Assembly (NCBI GenBank): GCA_017959135.1
Contig: JAGDBH010000096.1
Coordinates: 1-5,292, forward strand
Direction of reading: 5' to 3'
Source of the DNA: Succinivibrio sp.
Lineage (GTDB): Bacteria; Pseudomonadota; Gammaproteobacteria; Enterobacterales; Succinivibrionaceae
Length of the DNA stretch: 5,292 nt
Shown: piece after piece, positions 1-5,292 of the stretch
Numbering within the stretch: position 1 is the stretch's first letter
Layout: each line of letters starts with the position of its first letter
The notes under the pieces: model-generated
Told to the model about the DNA's origin: nothing
What the model saw: the letters and a program-made list of their open reading frames with translations, nothing else
Databases searched by the model: none
Made by a program: the position numbers and the translations under genes

Positions 1-587
1 CATTACGCGGAAAGATTCTTAATACCTGGGAAAAGTCATCATCAGAAGCTTTAGCTTCGGAGGAAATCAGAGCTATATCTATTGCCATTGGTATTGAACC
101 GGATGCTGATTCTCTTGAAGGCTTACGCTACAACAAGATCTGTATCCTTGCTGATGCGGACTCTGATGGTCTCCACATCGGAACTCTGTTATGCGGTCTT
201 TTTGTTAAGCACTTTACTCAGCTTGTACGTGAAGGTCATGTTTTTGTAGCATGTCCACCTCTTTTCAGAATCGATTCCGGTAAGCTCAAGGAATATGCTC
301 TGGATGAAGAGGAGCTTGAGGTAAAGCAGAAACAGCTTCTAAGAAAAGGAATTAAAAAGGAAAACATCAAGATCCAGCGATTCAAAGGTCTGGGCGAGAT
401 GAATCCTGAGCAGCTAAGAGAAACAACACTTGCTCCTGAATCACGTCGTCTGATGCAGCTCACTCTGACAACAGAGGCCGATGAAGGAACATTTGCTCTT
501 ATGGATATGCTTTTATCCAGCAAGAGAGCCGCTGATCGTCGTCAGTGGATTGAAAATAATGGTGATAAGGCTGAAATGCTTGATTAA
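1..587 (+). CDS. parE: DNA topoisomerase IV subunit B (ParE), C-terminal part, 5'-truncated by the window
   Basis: ParE is the ATPase subunit of topoisomerase IV, which with ParC unlinks replicated chromosomes in the cytoplasm. The reading frame is open from base 3, and the visible 194 codons (to TAA at 585-587) cover the TOPRIM domain and C-terminal end. The fragment opens with LRGKILNTWE. The acidic metal-binding motif DADSDG is at 153-170, followed by PPLFRID and then QRFKGLGEMNPEQLRETTL from 375. These match gammaproteobacterial ParE closely. The long insertion that gammaproteobacterial GyrB carries between the PPLxR and QRxKGLGEMNP motifs is absent, which argues for ParE rather than GyrB. 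The ending (LLSSKRAADRRQWIENNGD) is also ParE-like. flhB begins 18 bases downstream on the same strand, suggesting co-transcription. No frameshift or missing key residue is seen. The N-terminal ATPase and transducer domains lie upstream of the window. Confidence 0.95.
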   Translation, partial: LRGKILNTWEKSSSEALASEEIRAISIAIGIEPDADSLEGLRYNKICILADADSDGLHIGTLLCGLFVKHFTQLVREGHVFVACPPLFRIDSGKLKEYALDEEELEVKQKQLLRKGIKKENIKIQRFKGLGEMNPEQLRETTLAPESRRLMQLTLTTEADEGTFALMDMLLSSKRAADRRQWIENNGDKAEMLD

Positions 588-605
588 GTAAACTAAACTT
601 AAGGT

Positions 606-1733
606 ATGGCAGATAACGACGAAAAAACAGAACAACCGACAGGTAAAAAGCTAAGTGATGCTAGAAATAAAGGTCAGGTTCCTCGATCAAAGGAAGCTGC
701 GACCTTTGTTGTTCTTTTAGCGGGTGTTCTTTCTCTGTGGGCTTTTGCCGGAATGCTTGGTAAGGCCATTCGTCAGATTATGAACAATAGTTTTAATCTG
801 ACAAGAGATCAGATCTTCTATGAGGATGAAATCCGAAGGCTGTTTGTTGCCAATATTACCGAAATTGCTCTGCCTATTCTCTGTATTTCAGTAATTCTTT
901 TTTTCTGCGGTATATGGGGCAATATCTTTGTTGGTGGCTTTAATTTTTCTCACGAAGCTTATCAGCCAAAATTCGACAAATTAAATCCTATAAACGGTAT
1001 AGGAAGAATCTTTTCATTAAACTCGGTTGTTGAACTTTTAAAAGGTATCTTAAAGGTAGCCTTTATTGGTTCATTCTGTTATTTTGCTCTGTCTGGTCGT
1101 ATCAGCGAAGTTTTAACCTTATCCTACCTTGACCCTATTGGTGCTATCAGACGCGCGATGATTCTTCTTTTGCAGTTTATGATTATTGTCGTATGCGCAA
1201 TGCTTCCAATTGTGCTTATAGATGTTCCTTATCAGAAGTGGCATTACTTAAAACAGCTTCGAATGACTAAGCAGGAAGTAAAAGACGAGTATAAGAATAC
1301 AGAAGGTAACCCTCAGATTAAGGGAAAGATCAAGCAACTGCAGTTTCAGATGGCAGCCCGTCGTATGATGGCCAAGGTTCCTGCTGCTGACGTTGTGGTA
1401 ACCAACCCTAATCATTATGCTGTGGCTTTGTCATACGATCCAAATGGAACCCTGGCTCCGGTCGTTGTTGCAAAAGGTGTTGATGAAATTGCAGAGAAGA
1501 TTAAAGAGATTGCCCGTGAAACCAACGTTCCTGTGATTCCAATTCCACCTCTTGCCCGTTCCCTTTACTATACAACCGAGCTTGATACAGAAATCCCAAG
1601 AGGCCTGTTTAAGGCAGTTGCTCAGGTGCTTGCATGGGTAATGGGCATGAAAGCCTTTAAAGAGGGTAAATCACAGCAGAGACCTCGTGATCTGGATATG
1701 AATCCATATATACCTGACGAACTTCGCTTCTAA
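606..1733 (+). CDS. flhB: Flagellar biosynthesis protein FlhB (export gate, substrate-specificity switch)
   Basis: FlhB is an inner-membrane part of the flagellar type III export gate. Self-cleavage of its cytoplasmic domain switches export from rod/hook to filament substrates. The 375 residues match the usual 375-385. The N-terminus has the family signature (EKTEQPTGKKLSDAR, GQVPRSKE, residues 6-30). Four hydrophobic segments lie near residues 31-53, 86-110, 143-163 and 184-207, followed by the conserved linker LRMTKQEVKDEYKNTEGNP (218-236). The cytoplasmic domain carries VVVTNPNHYAVAL (263-275), VVAKG (287-291), PPLARSLY (314-321) and VLAWV (341-345). The cleavage motif is N267-P268-N269-H270, with Asn replacing the usual Thr; the essential Asn-Pro pair is intact. 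FlhB rather than a virulence YscU homologue is favoured by overall similarity and the C-terminal IPDELRF ending. The start fits the family, although the AAGG before it is only one base from ATG. Neighbours are parE and a glucan phosphorylase, not flagellar genes. Confidence 0.96.
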   Translation: MADNDEKTEQPTGKKLSDARNKGQVPRSKEAATFVVLLAGVLSLWAFAGMLGKAIRQIMNNSFNLTRDQIFYEDEIRRLFVANITEIALPILCISVILFFCGIWGNIFVGGFNFSHEAYQPKFDKLNPINGIGRIFSLNSVVELLKGILKVAFIGSFCYFALSGRISEVLTLSYLDPIGAIRRAMILLLQFMIIVVCAMLPIVLIDVPYQKWHYLKQLRMTKQEVKDEYKNTEGNPQIKGKIKQLQFQMAARRMMAKVPAADVVVTNPNHYAVALSYDPNGTLAPVVVAKGVDEIAEKIKEIARETNVPVIPIPPLARSLYYTTELDTEIPRGLFKAVAQVLAWVMGMKAFKEGKSQQRPRDLDMNPYIPDELRF

Positions 1734-1735
1734 CT

Positions 1736-1756
1736 GTTCCATATTGGAACCTTTTT
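1736..1756 (+). terminator. Short hairpin with T-run after flhB, probable weak terminator
   Basis: GTTCCA (1736-1741) pairs perfectly with TGGAAC (1745-1750) across a three-base loop, TAT, and is followed by CTTTTT (1751-1756). The hairpin starts two bases after the flhB stop codon. The stem is only six pairs and half A/T, so termination is probably incomplete. The G-free pyrimidine tract just downstream might supply a second, Rho-dependent signal. Confidence 0.5.
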
Positions 1757-1936
1757 CCTCGGTTTACTAATTTCCCTTCTTTTTCTCTCCTCATTTCTTC
1801 TTTTTATTTTGCCAATTTCAAATTTTCAGTATTAAGGCGCAACAATTATTTGAAAATTAAGAGGAAGTTCAAAAAAAAATATCTGATTTGGGTTAATATT
1901 GTGTAGTACTTTGAGTATGAACGGGTTTTTACGCTT
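1757..1936. other. Non-coding A/T-rich spacer between flhB and the phosphorylase gene
   Basis: No credible gene is present. The left part contains a 48-base stretch without a single G (1763-1810), made almost wholly of T and C. The middle contains short A/T-rich inverted repeats: AATTTTCA (1821-1828) with TGAAAATT (1851-1858), and TTTGAA (1849-1854) with TTCAAA (1868-1873). A run of nine A follows at 1871-1879. The rest is unremarkable A/T-rich sequence leading into the promoter. I see no MalT-box-like GGGGAT/GGAGGA motifs that would suggest E. coli-style maltose control. Confidence 0.5.
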
Positions 1937-1945
1937 TGTTATAAT
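1937..1945 (+). promoter_or_regulatory. Extended -10 promoter for the phosphorylase gene
   Basis: The bases TGTTATAAT form a consensus extended -10 element: TG at 1937-1938, one base, then a perfect TATAAT at 1940-1945. No good -35 box sits 16-18 bases upstream (TTGAGT at 1911-1916 is 23 bases away). That fits extended -10 promoters, which depend little on a -35. Transcription would begin near 1952, leaving about 28 bases before the ATG at 1980. This promoter also argues against the in-frame TTG (1899) and ATG (1917) upstream as start codons. Confidence 0.6.
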
Positions 1946-1955
1946 CGAGTACACC

Positions 1956-1973
1956 AAAGGAGTTAAAGAGGAA
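1956..1973 (+). promoter_or_regulatory. Ribosome binding site region of the phosphorylase gene (two purine-rich blocks)
   Basis: Two Shine-Dalgarno-like blocks lie in tandem: AAAGGAG at 1956-1962 and AAAGAGGAA at 1965-1973. The second leaves six T before ATG at 1980, eight bases from the last G of GAGG to the start codon, which is good spacing. This fixes the start at 1980 rather than the in-frame upstream candidates. Confidence 0.7.
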
Positions 1974-1979
1974 TTTTTT

Positions 1980-4544
1980 ATGGCAACTTCTTCAAAAAAA
2001 CAAACAACAAAAACCACTGTTAAGGCAAAAGCTCCTGTAAAGGCTGCTGCTAAGACAACTACCTCTGCATCAAAGACTACAAAGGCAACTGCAACTGTAG
2101 ACAAGGCTCAGGTAAAGGCATTTAAAGAGCAGGTCGAAAAGCATCTACGTACCACAATCGGTACTTCACCTGTAAAGGCAAGCAAACTTGCATGGTGGCA
2201 GGCTGTGGTTGCAACAGTTAACGAGGATATCTTCGGTCGTTTAACTGATACTCAGCAGACTCACGCAAAAAATGATACACGTGCAGTGCATTATTTGTCA
2301 GCAGAATTCTTAATGGGAAGATTAACAATCAATAATCTTACCAACCTGGAAAAATTCGATGTTGCTCGCGAAGCATTGAAGGAATTTGGATTAGATATTA
2401 ACGAAATTTGCGAGGAAGAGCCTGATATGGCTCTTGGTAATGGCGGTCTAGGTCGTCTGGCTGCCTGCTTTATGGATTCACTGGCAACCTGCAATTATCC
2501 ATGTGTAGGTTACGGTATTCACTACGAAAACGGCTTATTCAGACAGGAAATCCGTGCTGGAAAGCAGGTTGAGCGTCCTGATTCATGGAGAGAGTACGGC
2601 TGTCCTTGGGAAGCATGTCGTCCTGAGTCTGTTCAGAACGTACCACTTGGCGGTTATGTTGAGAAGCAGACTGCACCTGATGGTTCACAGTGTTCAGTAT
2701 GGCACCCATCAAGCATGATTAAAGGTGTGCCTTGGGATATTCCTGTTGTAGGATACAGAGGTTCATCTGTTGCAATTCTACGTCTATGGGAATCACGTTC
2801 AACTGAACAGTTCAACTGGGACGTTTTCAATGCTGGCGGTTATGTTGATGCTCAGGCTGAAAAATCACTGGCAGAAACAATTTCAAAGGTTCTTTATCCA
2901 AATGACTCAACCGAGGCTGGTAAGGAATTACGTTTAACTCAGCAGTACTTCTTCTGCGCATGCTCACTACGTGATATTTTACGTAGATATAAGAGATCTC
3001 ATCATAATGACTTTAGCGAGTTTGCAGCAAAGATTGCTATTCAGCTGAACGACACTCATCCAACCATTGCTATTCCAGAGCTGATGAGACTTCTTATTGA
3101 TGAGGAAGGCTTATCTTATGAGCAGGCATGGGATATTACCTCAAAGTCATTCAACTATACCAACCACACTCTGCTTCCAGAAGCATTAGAGAAGTGGCCT
3201 GTATACATCTTTGAGAAGTTACTGCCTCGTCATCTTGAACTGATTTACGAGATTAACTTCCGCTTCCTGAATGGTCCTGTTGAGGCTAAGTGGCCTGGAA
3301 ACAATGAAATCAAGTCAAGACTTTCCATTATTGAGGAAGGTGAAGTAAGAAAGGTTCGCATGGCAAACCTATGCGTTATTACTTCTGAGCACGTTAACGG
3401 CGTAGCCAAGATTCACTCCAAGCTGGTTAAAGAGAATCTGTTCCCTGAATATGCTCAGCTATGGCCAAACAAGTTCTGCAACGTAACAAACGGTGTAACC
3501 CCACGTCGCTGGATGCTGTCATGCAACAGAGGTCTTGCCGAGTTATATAACGATGTAGCTGGTAAGGACTGGCCTTTAAATCTTGATAAGTGTGAAGCAT
3601 TAAAGAAATATGCTGACAAGAAGGAATACCAGGATCGTTTCATGAAGATTAAGCATGACAACAAGGTTGCTCTTGCTAAGACTATCAAGGAACTGACCGG
3701 TGTTGAAGTTGATCCTAACGCATTATTCGATGTTCAGGTAAAGAGACTTCACGAGTACAAACGTCAGCATTTAAATCTTCTTTACATTATGTCTCTGTAC
3801 AAGAGTCTGCTTGAAGATCCTGATCAGGATATCGTACCTCAGGTATTTATCTTTGGTGCTAAGGCTGCTCCTGCTTACACACTTGCAAAAGACATTATTT
3901 TCGCAATCAACGCTGTTGGTGAGAAAATCAACAATGACCTGCGTATCAAGGGCAAGTTAAAGGTTGTATTCTTACCTAACTACAGAGTAAGTCTTGCTGA
4001 AAAGATTATTCCTGCTGCTGATATTTCTGAGCAGATTTCTACTGCCGGATATGAAGCTTCAGGTACCTCAAATATGAAGTTCTCCATGAACGGTGCTTTA
4101 ACTTTAGGTACTATGGATGGTGCTAATATTGAGATTGTTGAGCAGGCCGGTATTGAAAACAACTTTATCTTTGGTCTGAGTGTTGATGAGGTTCTTGAGT
4201 TGAAGCCTCGCTACAACCCATGGGATTACTACAACGCAGATCATGACCTGAAGTCAGTTGTTGATTGGCTTGATTCTGACTTCTTTACTCCTGGTCAGCC
4301 AGGTGCATTATCATCAATCAAGACTTCATTACTGAATAACGGTGATCCATTCTTGGTTCTGGCTGATTTTGCATCCTATAAGGAAGCTCATCAGAGAGCT
4401 CAGAAGCTGTTCAAGGACAAGGCTAAGTGGGCAAGAGCTGCAATGATTAACTCAGCTACAATGGGTATCTTCAGCTCAGACAGATCAATTAAGGATTATG
4501 CTGAGAATATTTGGACTCTAAGAAGCCAGATTGTAAAGAAATAA
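1980..4544 (+). CDS. malP: Alpha-glucan (maltodextrin/glycogen) phosphorylase, MalP/GlgP family, with basic N-terminal tail
   Basis: This cytoplasmic PLP enzyme (GT35 family) cleaves terminal alpha-1,4 glucose units from maltodextrin or glycogen with phosphate, releasing alpha-glucose-1-phosphate. From ATG 1980 it has 854 residues, against about 800-815 in the E. coli enzymes. Family landmarks run through it: HYLSAEFLMGRL (104-115), the glycine loop LGNGGLGRLAACF (152-164), QLNDTHPTIAIPEL (355-368), NVTNGVTPRRW (501-511), KRLHEYKRQ (588-596; R589 and K594 match phosphate-site residues), and EASGTSNMK (692-700; K700 is the expected PLP lysine). Wording around 300-400 and 585-690 (KVLYPND, QQYFFCACS, FGAKAAPAY, ISEQISTAG) resembles E. 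coli MalP more than GlgP, so malP is preferred; physiological substrate and symbol remain uncertain. Residues 1-42 are a Lys/Thr/Ala/Ser tail foreign to the catalytic fold. The gene has its own promoter and terminator, so it is probably monocistronic. Confidence 0.95.
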   Translation: MATSSKKQTTKTTVKAKAPVKAAAKTTTSASKTTKATATVDKAQVKAFKEQVEKHLRTTIGTSPVKASKLAWWQAVVATVNEDIFGRLTDTQQTHAKNDTRAVHYLSAEFLMGRLTINNLTNLEKFDVAREALKEFGLDINEICEEEPDMALGNGGLGRLAACFMDSLATCNYPCVGYGIHYENGLFRQEIRAGKQVERPDSWREYGCPWEACRPESVQNVPLGGYVEKQTAPDGSQCSVWHPSSMIKGVPWDIPVVGYRGSSVAILRLWESRSTEQFNWDVFNAGGYVDAQAEKSLAETISKVLYPNDSTEAGKELRLTQQYFFCACSLRDILRRYKRSHHNDFSEFAAKIAIQLNDTHPTIAIPELMRLLIDEEGLSYEQAWDITSKSFNYTNHTLLPEALEKWPVYIFEKLLPRHLELIYEINFRFLNGPVEAKWPGNNEIKSRLSIIEEGEVRKVRMANLCVITSEHVNGVAKIHSKLVKENLFPEYAQLWPNKFCNVTNGVTPRRWMLSCNRGLAELYNDVAGKDWPLNLDKCEALKKYADKKEYQDRFMKIKHDNKVALAKTIKELTGVEVDPNALFDVQVKRLHEYKRQHLNLLYIMSLYKSLLEDPDQDIVPQVFIFGAKAAPAYTLAKDIIFAINAVGEKINNDLRIKGKLKVVFLPNYRVSLAEKIIPAADISEQISTAGYEASGTSNMKFSMNGALTLGTMDGANIEIVEQAGIENNFIFGLSVDEVLELKPRYNPWDYYNADHDLKSVVDWLDSDFFTPGQPGALSSIKTSLLNNGDPFLVLADFASYKEAHQRAQKLFKDKAKWARAAMINSATMGIFSSDRSIKDYAENIWTLRSQIVKK

Positions 4545-4564
4545 TCGGTATTTGATTTGATGTG

Positions 4565-4589
4565 AGGCCCCTCTGTTGAGGGGCTTTTT
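4565..4589 (+). terminator. Strong intrinsic terminator of the phosphorylase gene
   Basis: GCCCCTC (4567-4573) pairs perfectly with GAGGGGC (4578-4584) around a TGTT loop and is followed directly by TTTTTATTT. Flanking A4565/T4586 and G4566/T4585 can extend the stem. The hairpin starts about 20 bases after the phosphorylase stop. It lies between two convergent genes. Read on the minus strand the hairpin is followed by CTCACATC rather than a T-run, so it is a good terminator mainly in the plus direction. Confidence 0.9.
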
Positions 4590-4608
4590 ATTTGCTGAAC
4601 ATGAAAAA

Positions 4609-5223
4609 TCAGCTGCGGTCGATTTCATATAGATTCATCATTTTTCCGTCTTTGACTTCAACGCAGTCAAAGCCGCCTGCAACAGCAGCCTTAAGTCCAA
4701 GACCACCATCTTCAAATACACAGCATTCTTCAGGAGTTAACTGCATTTTCTCTGCTGCCAGAAGGAAAGTATCCGGATTTGGTTTATGACGGGTAACGTC
4801 ATCAGAGGTGACTATAACATCAATGAAATCAGTCATATTCTTAGCCTGAAGAAGCCCCGTTACATTAGCGGTTCTTGAACCTGTGCCAATTGCGATTTTA
4901 ACGTTATTCTTTCTACTCTCTTTAAGAAAATTAAAGAGCTCTTCAAAAACGATAATGTTAGGAACGTTTTCAAGATAGATTTCGATCTTTCTATCAACGT
5001 ATGTTTTTATATCACCAACTGGGAAACCCTGATTTTTATAGAATCTGGCAATATCGTAGCTTGAAGATCCTCCAAGTCTGTATATGTCAGCCATATCTAT
5101 ATCAAAACCGTGTTCATTAGCTACCTGCTTCCAGGCGCGGGCATGGAATGGCATTGAGTCAATCAGTGTTCCGTCAAGGTCAAAAATAAGACCTTTGTAT
5201 TTTGTAAGTTTGCTAAATTTCAT
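4609..5223 (-). CDS. HAD-superfamily sugar-phosphate phosphatase/mutase, YqaB/beta-phosphoglucomutase type
   Basis: This 204-residue protein belongs to the haloacid dehalogenase superfamily, whose members transfer or hydrolyse phosphate through an aspartyl-phosphate with Mg2+. Motif I is FDLDGTL (14-20), giving nucleophile D15 and acid/base D17. A helical C1-type cap follows (about 24-95) and opens with MPFHARAWKQV, much like YqaB and beta-phosphoglucomutase. Motif II is IGTGS (112-116), motif III is the lysine of HKPNPDTF (K147), and motif IV is FEDGGLG (170-176) with acids E171 and D172. The pattern resembles E. coli YqaB, a fructose-1-phosphate phosphatase, but substrate cannot be assigned from sequence alone, so no symbol is given. 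The start aligns with YqaB-like proteins; no clear Shine-Dalgarno precedes it, and the next Met (24) would remove motif I. It converges on the phosphorylase gene with a 64-base gap. Confidence 0.9.
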   Translation of the reverse strand: MKFSKLTKYKGLIFDLDGTLIDSMPFHARAWKQVANEHGFDIDMADIYRLGGSSSYDIARFYKNQGFPVGDIKTYVDRKIEIYLENVPNIIVFEELFNFLKESRKNNVKIAIGTGSRTANVTGLLQAKNMTDFIDVIVTSDDVTRHKPNPDTFLLAAEKMQLTPEECCVFEDGGLGLKAAVAGGFDCVEVKDGKMMNLYEIDRS

Positions 5224-5238
5224 ATTCAGACGATGATT

Positions 5239-5260
5239 CTTATAGACCTAAAACGTTTAG
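5239..5260 (-). promoter_or_regulatory. Possible -10 element and CG-centred palindrome upstream of the HAD gene
   Basis: On the minus strand, TATAAG (5244-5239) could be a -10 box about 16 bases before the start codon, implying a very short leader. Directly upstream, 5248-5260 reads CTAAAACGTTTAG on the plus strand. It contains the perfect palindrome AAACGTTT (5251-5258) and can also be viewed as CTAAA/TTTAG around ACG. The central CG resembles operator centres bound by LacI/GalR-family repressors. No convincing -35 is visible, and both elements are short enough to occur by chance in A/T-rich DNA. Confidence 0.25.
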
Positions 5261-5292
5261 AAAAAGTTTGTGCATTATTCTTTGCAATTGTA

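Noticed and set aside
236..523. Minus-strand 95-residue reading frame inside parE
   Set aside because: It is fully contained in a conserved coding region and has a Ser/Arg-rich, low-quality composition typical of an antisense shadow.
1..587. Assignment of the first gene to GyrB
   Set aside because: The long TOPRIM-region insertion of gammaproteobacterial GyrB is missing and the motif wording matches ParE.
606..1733. Assignment of the export-gate gene to a virulence type III secretion YscU-type protein
   Set aside because: Motifs along the length, the N-terminal signature and the C-terminal IPDELRF ending fit flagellar FlhB, and no injectisome gene is adjacent.
1899..1979. Upstream in-frame extension of the phosphorylase (TTG at 1899 or ATG at 1917), giving up to 881 residues
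   Set aside because: The extension overlaps the perfect extended -10 promoter and the ribosome binding site, has no SD of its own, and looks like translated non-coding DNA. ATG 1980 has ideal SD spacing.
1832..2104. Minus-strand 90-residue hydrophobic-looking reading frame opposite the phosphorylase N-terminus
   Set aside because: Its Val/Ala/Phe-rich content is the complement of the Lys/Thr/Ala codons of the basic tail, and it runs through the promoter region. It has no family resemblance.
3455..3688. Minus-strand reading frame of 77 residues within the phosphorylase gene
   Set aside because: It lies antisense to well-conserved phosphorylase sequence, with no promoter, SD or recognisable motif.
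4592..4789. Plus-strand 65-residue reading frame after the terminator
   Set aside because: It overlaps the conserved C-terminal part of the HAD gene on the other strand and resembles no known protein.
1..5292. CRISPR array, insertion sequence, attachment site, tRNA/rRNA or riboswitch
   Set aside because: No regularly spaced repeats, transposase motifs, target-site duplications, tRNA cloverleaf or conserved aptamer pattern were found on reading both strands.

Overview
This 5.3 kb window looks like ordinary chromosome from a low-GC gammaproteobacterium. ParE, FlhB and the glucan phosphorylase all resemble gammaproteobacterial versions. The mixture of flagellar, glucan-use and sugar-phosphatase genes at modest GC would fit a gut or rumen member of the Succinivibrionaceae. 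That placement is an inference from general resemblance, not a database result. I see no mobile element, CRISPR array, tRNA, rRNA or riboswitch.

Layout, left to right. (1) Positions 1-587 (+) hold the C-terminal 194 codons of parE, topoisomerase IV subunit B; its start lies outside the window. (2) Positions 606-1733 (+) hold a complete flhB, the flagellar export-gate switch protein, only 18 bases after parE. Its self-cleavage motif reads NPNH instead of the usual NPTH. (3) Positions 1734-1979 are non-coding: a small hairpin with a T-run just after flhB, a 48-base G-free pyrimidine-rich tract, A/T-rich inverted repeats, then an extended -10 promoter and a good ribosome binding site. (4) Positions 1980-4544 (+) hold a complete MalP-type alpha-glucan phosphorylase of 854 residues, with an unusual Lys/Thr/Ala/Ser-rich tail of about 42 residues at its N-terminus. 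(5) A strong intrinsic terminator lies at 4565-4589. (6) Positions 4609-5223 (-) hold a convergent HAD-superfamily sugar-phosphate phosphatase or mutase of the YqaB/beta-phosphoglucomutase type. (7) Positions 5224-5292 are its upstream region, with a weak promoter and a CG-centred palindrome.

How the genes relate. parE and flhB are tightly spaced and probably share a transcript, although their functions (chromosome decatenation and flagellar export) are unrelated. The phosphorylase appears to be its own single-gene transcription unit for mobilising glycogen or maltodextrin as glucose-1-phosphate. The convergent HAD gene may also act in sugar-phosphate metabolism, but nothing here ties it to the phosphorylase.

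I found no convincing undescribed multi-gene system. The observations most worth following up are the basic tail on the phosphorylase, the NPNH motif in FlhB, and flhB sitting behind parE with no flagellar gene beside it in the window.
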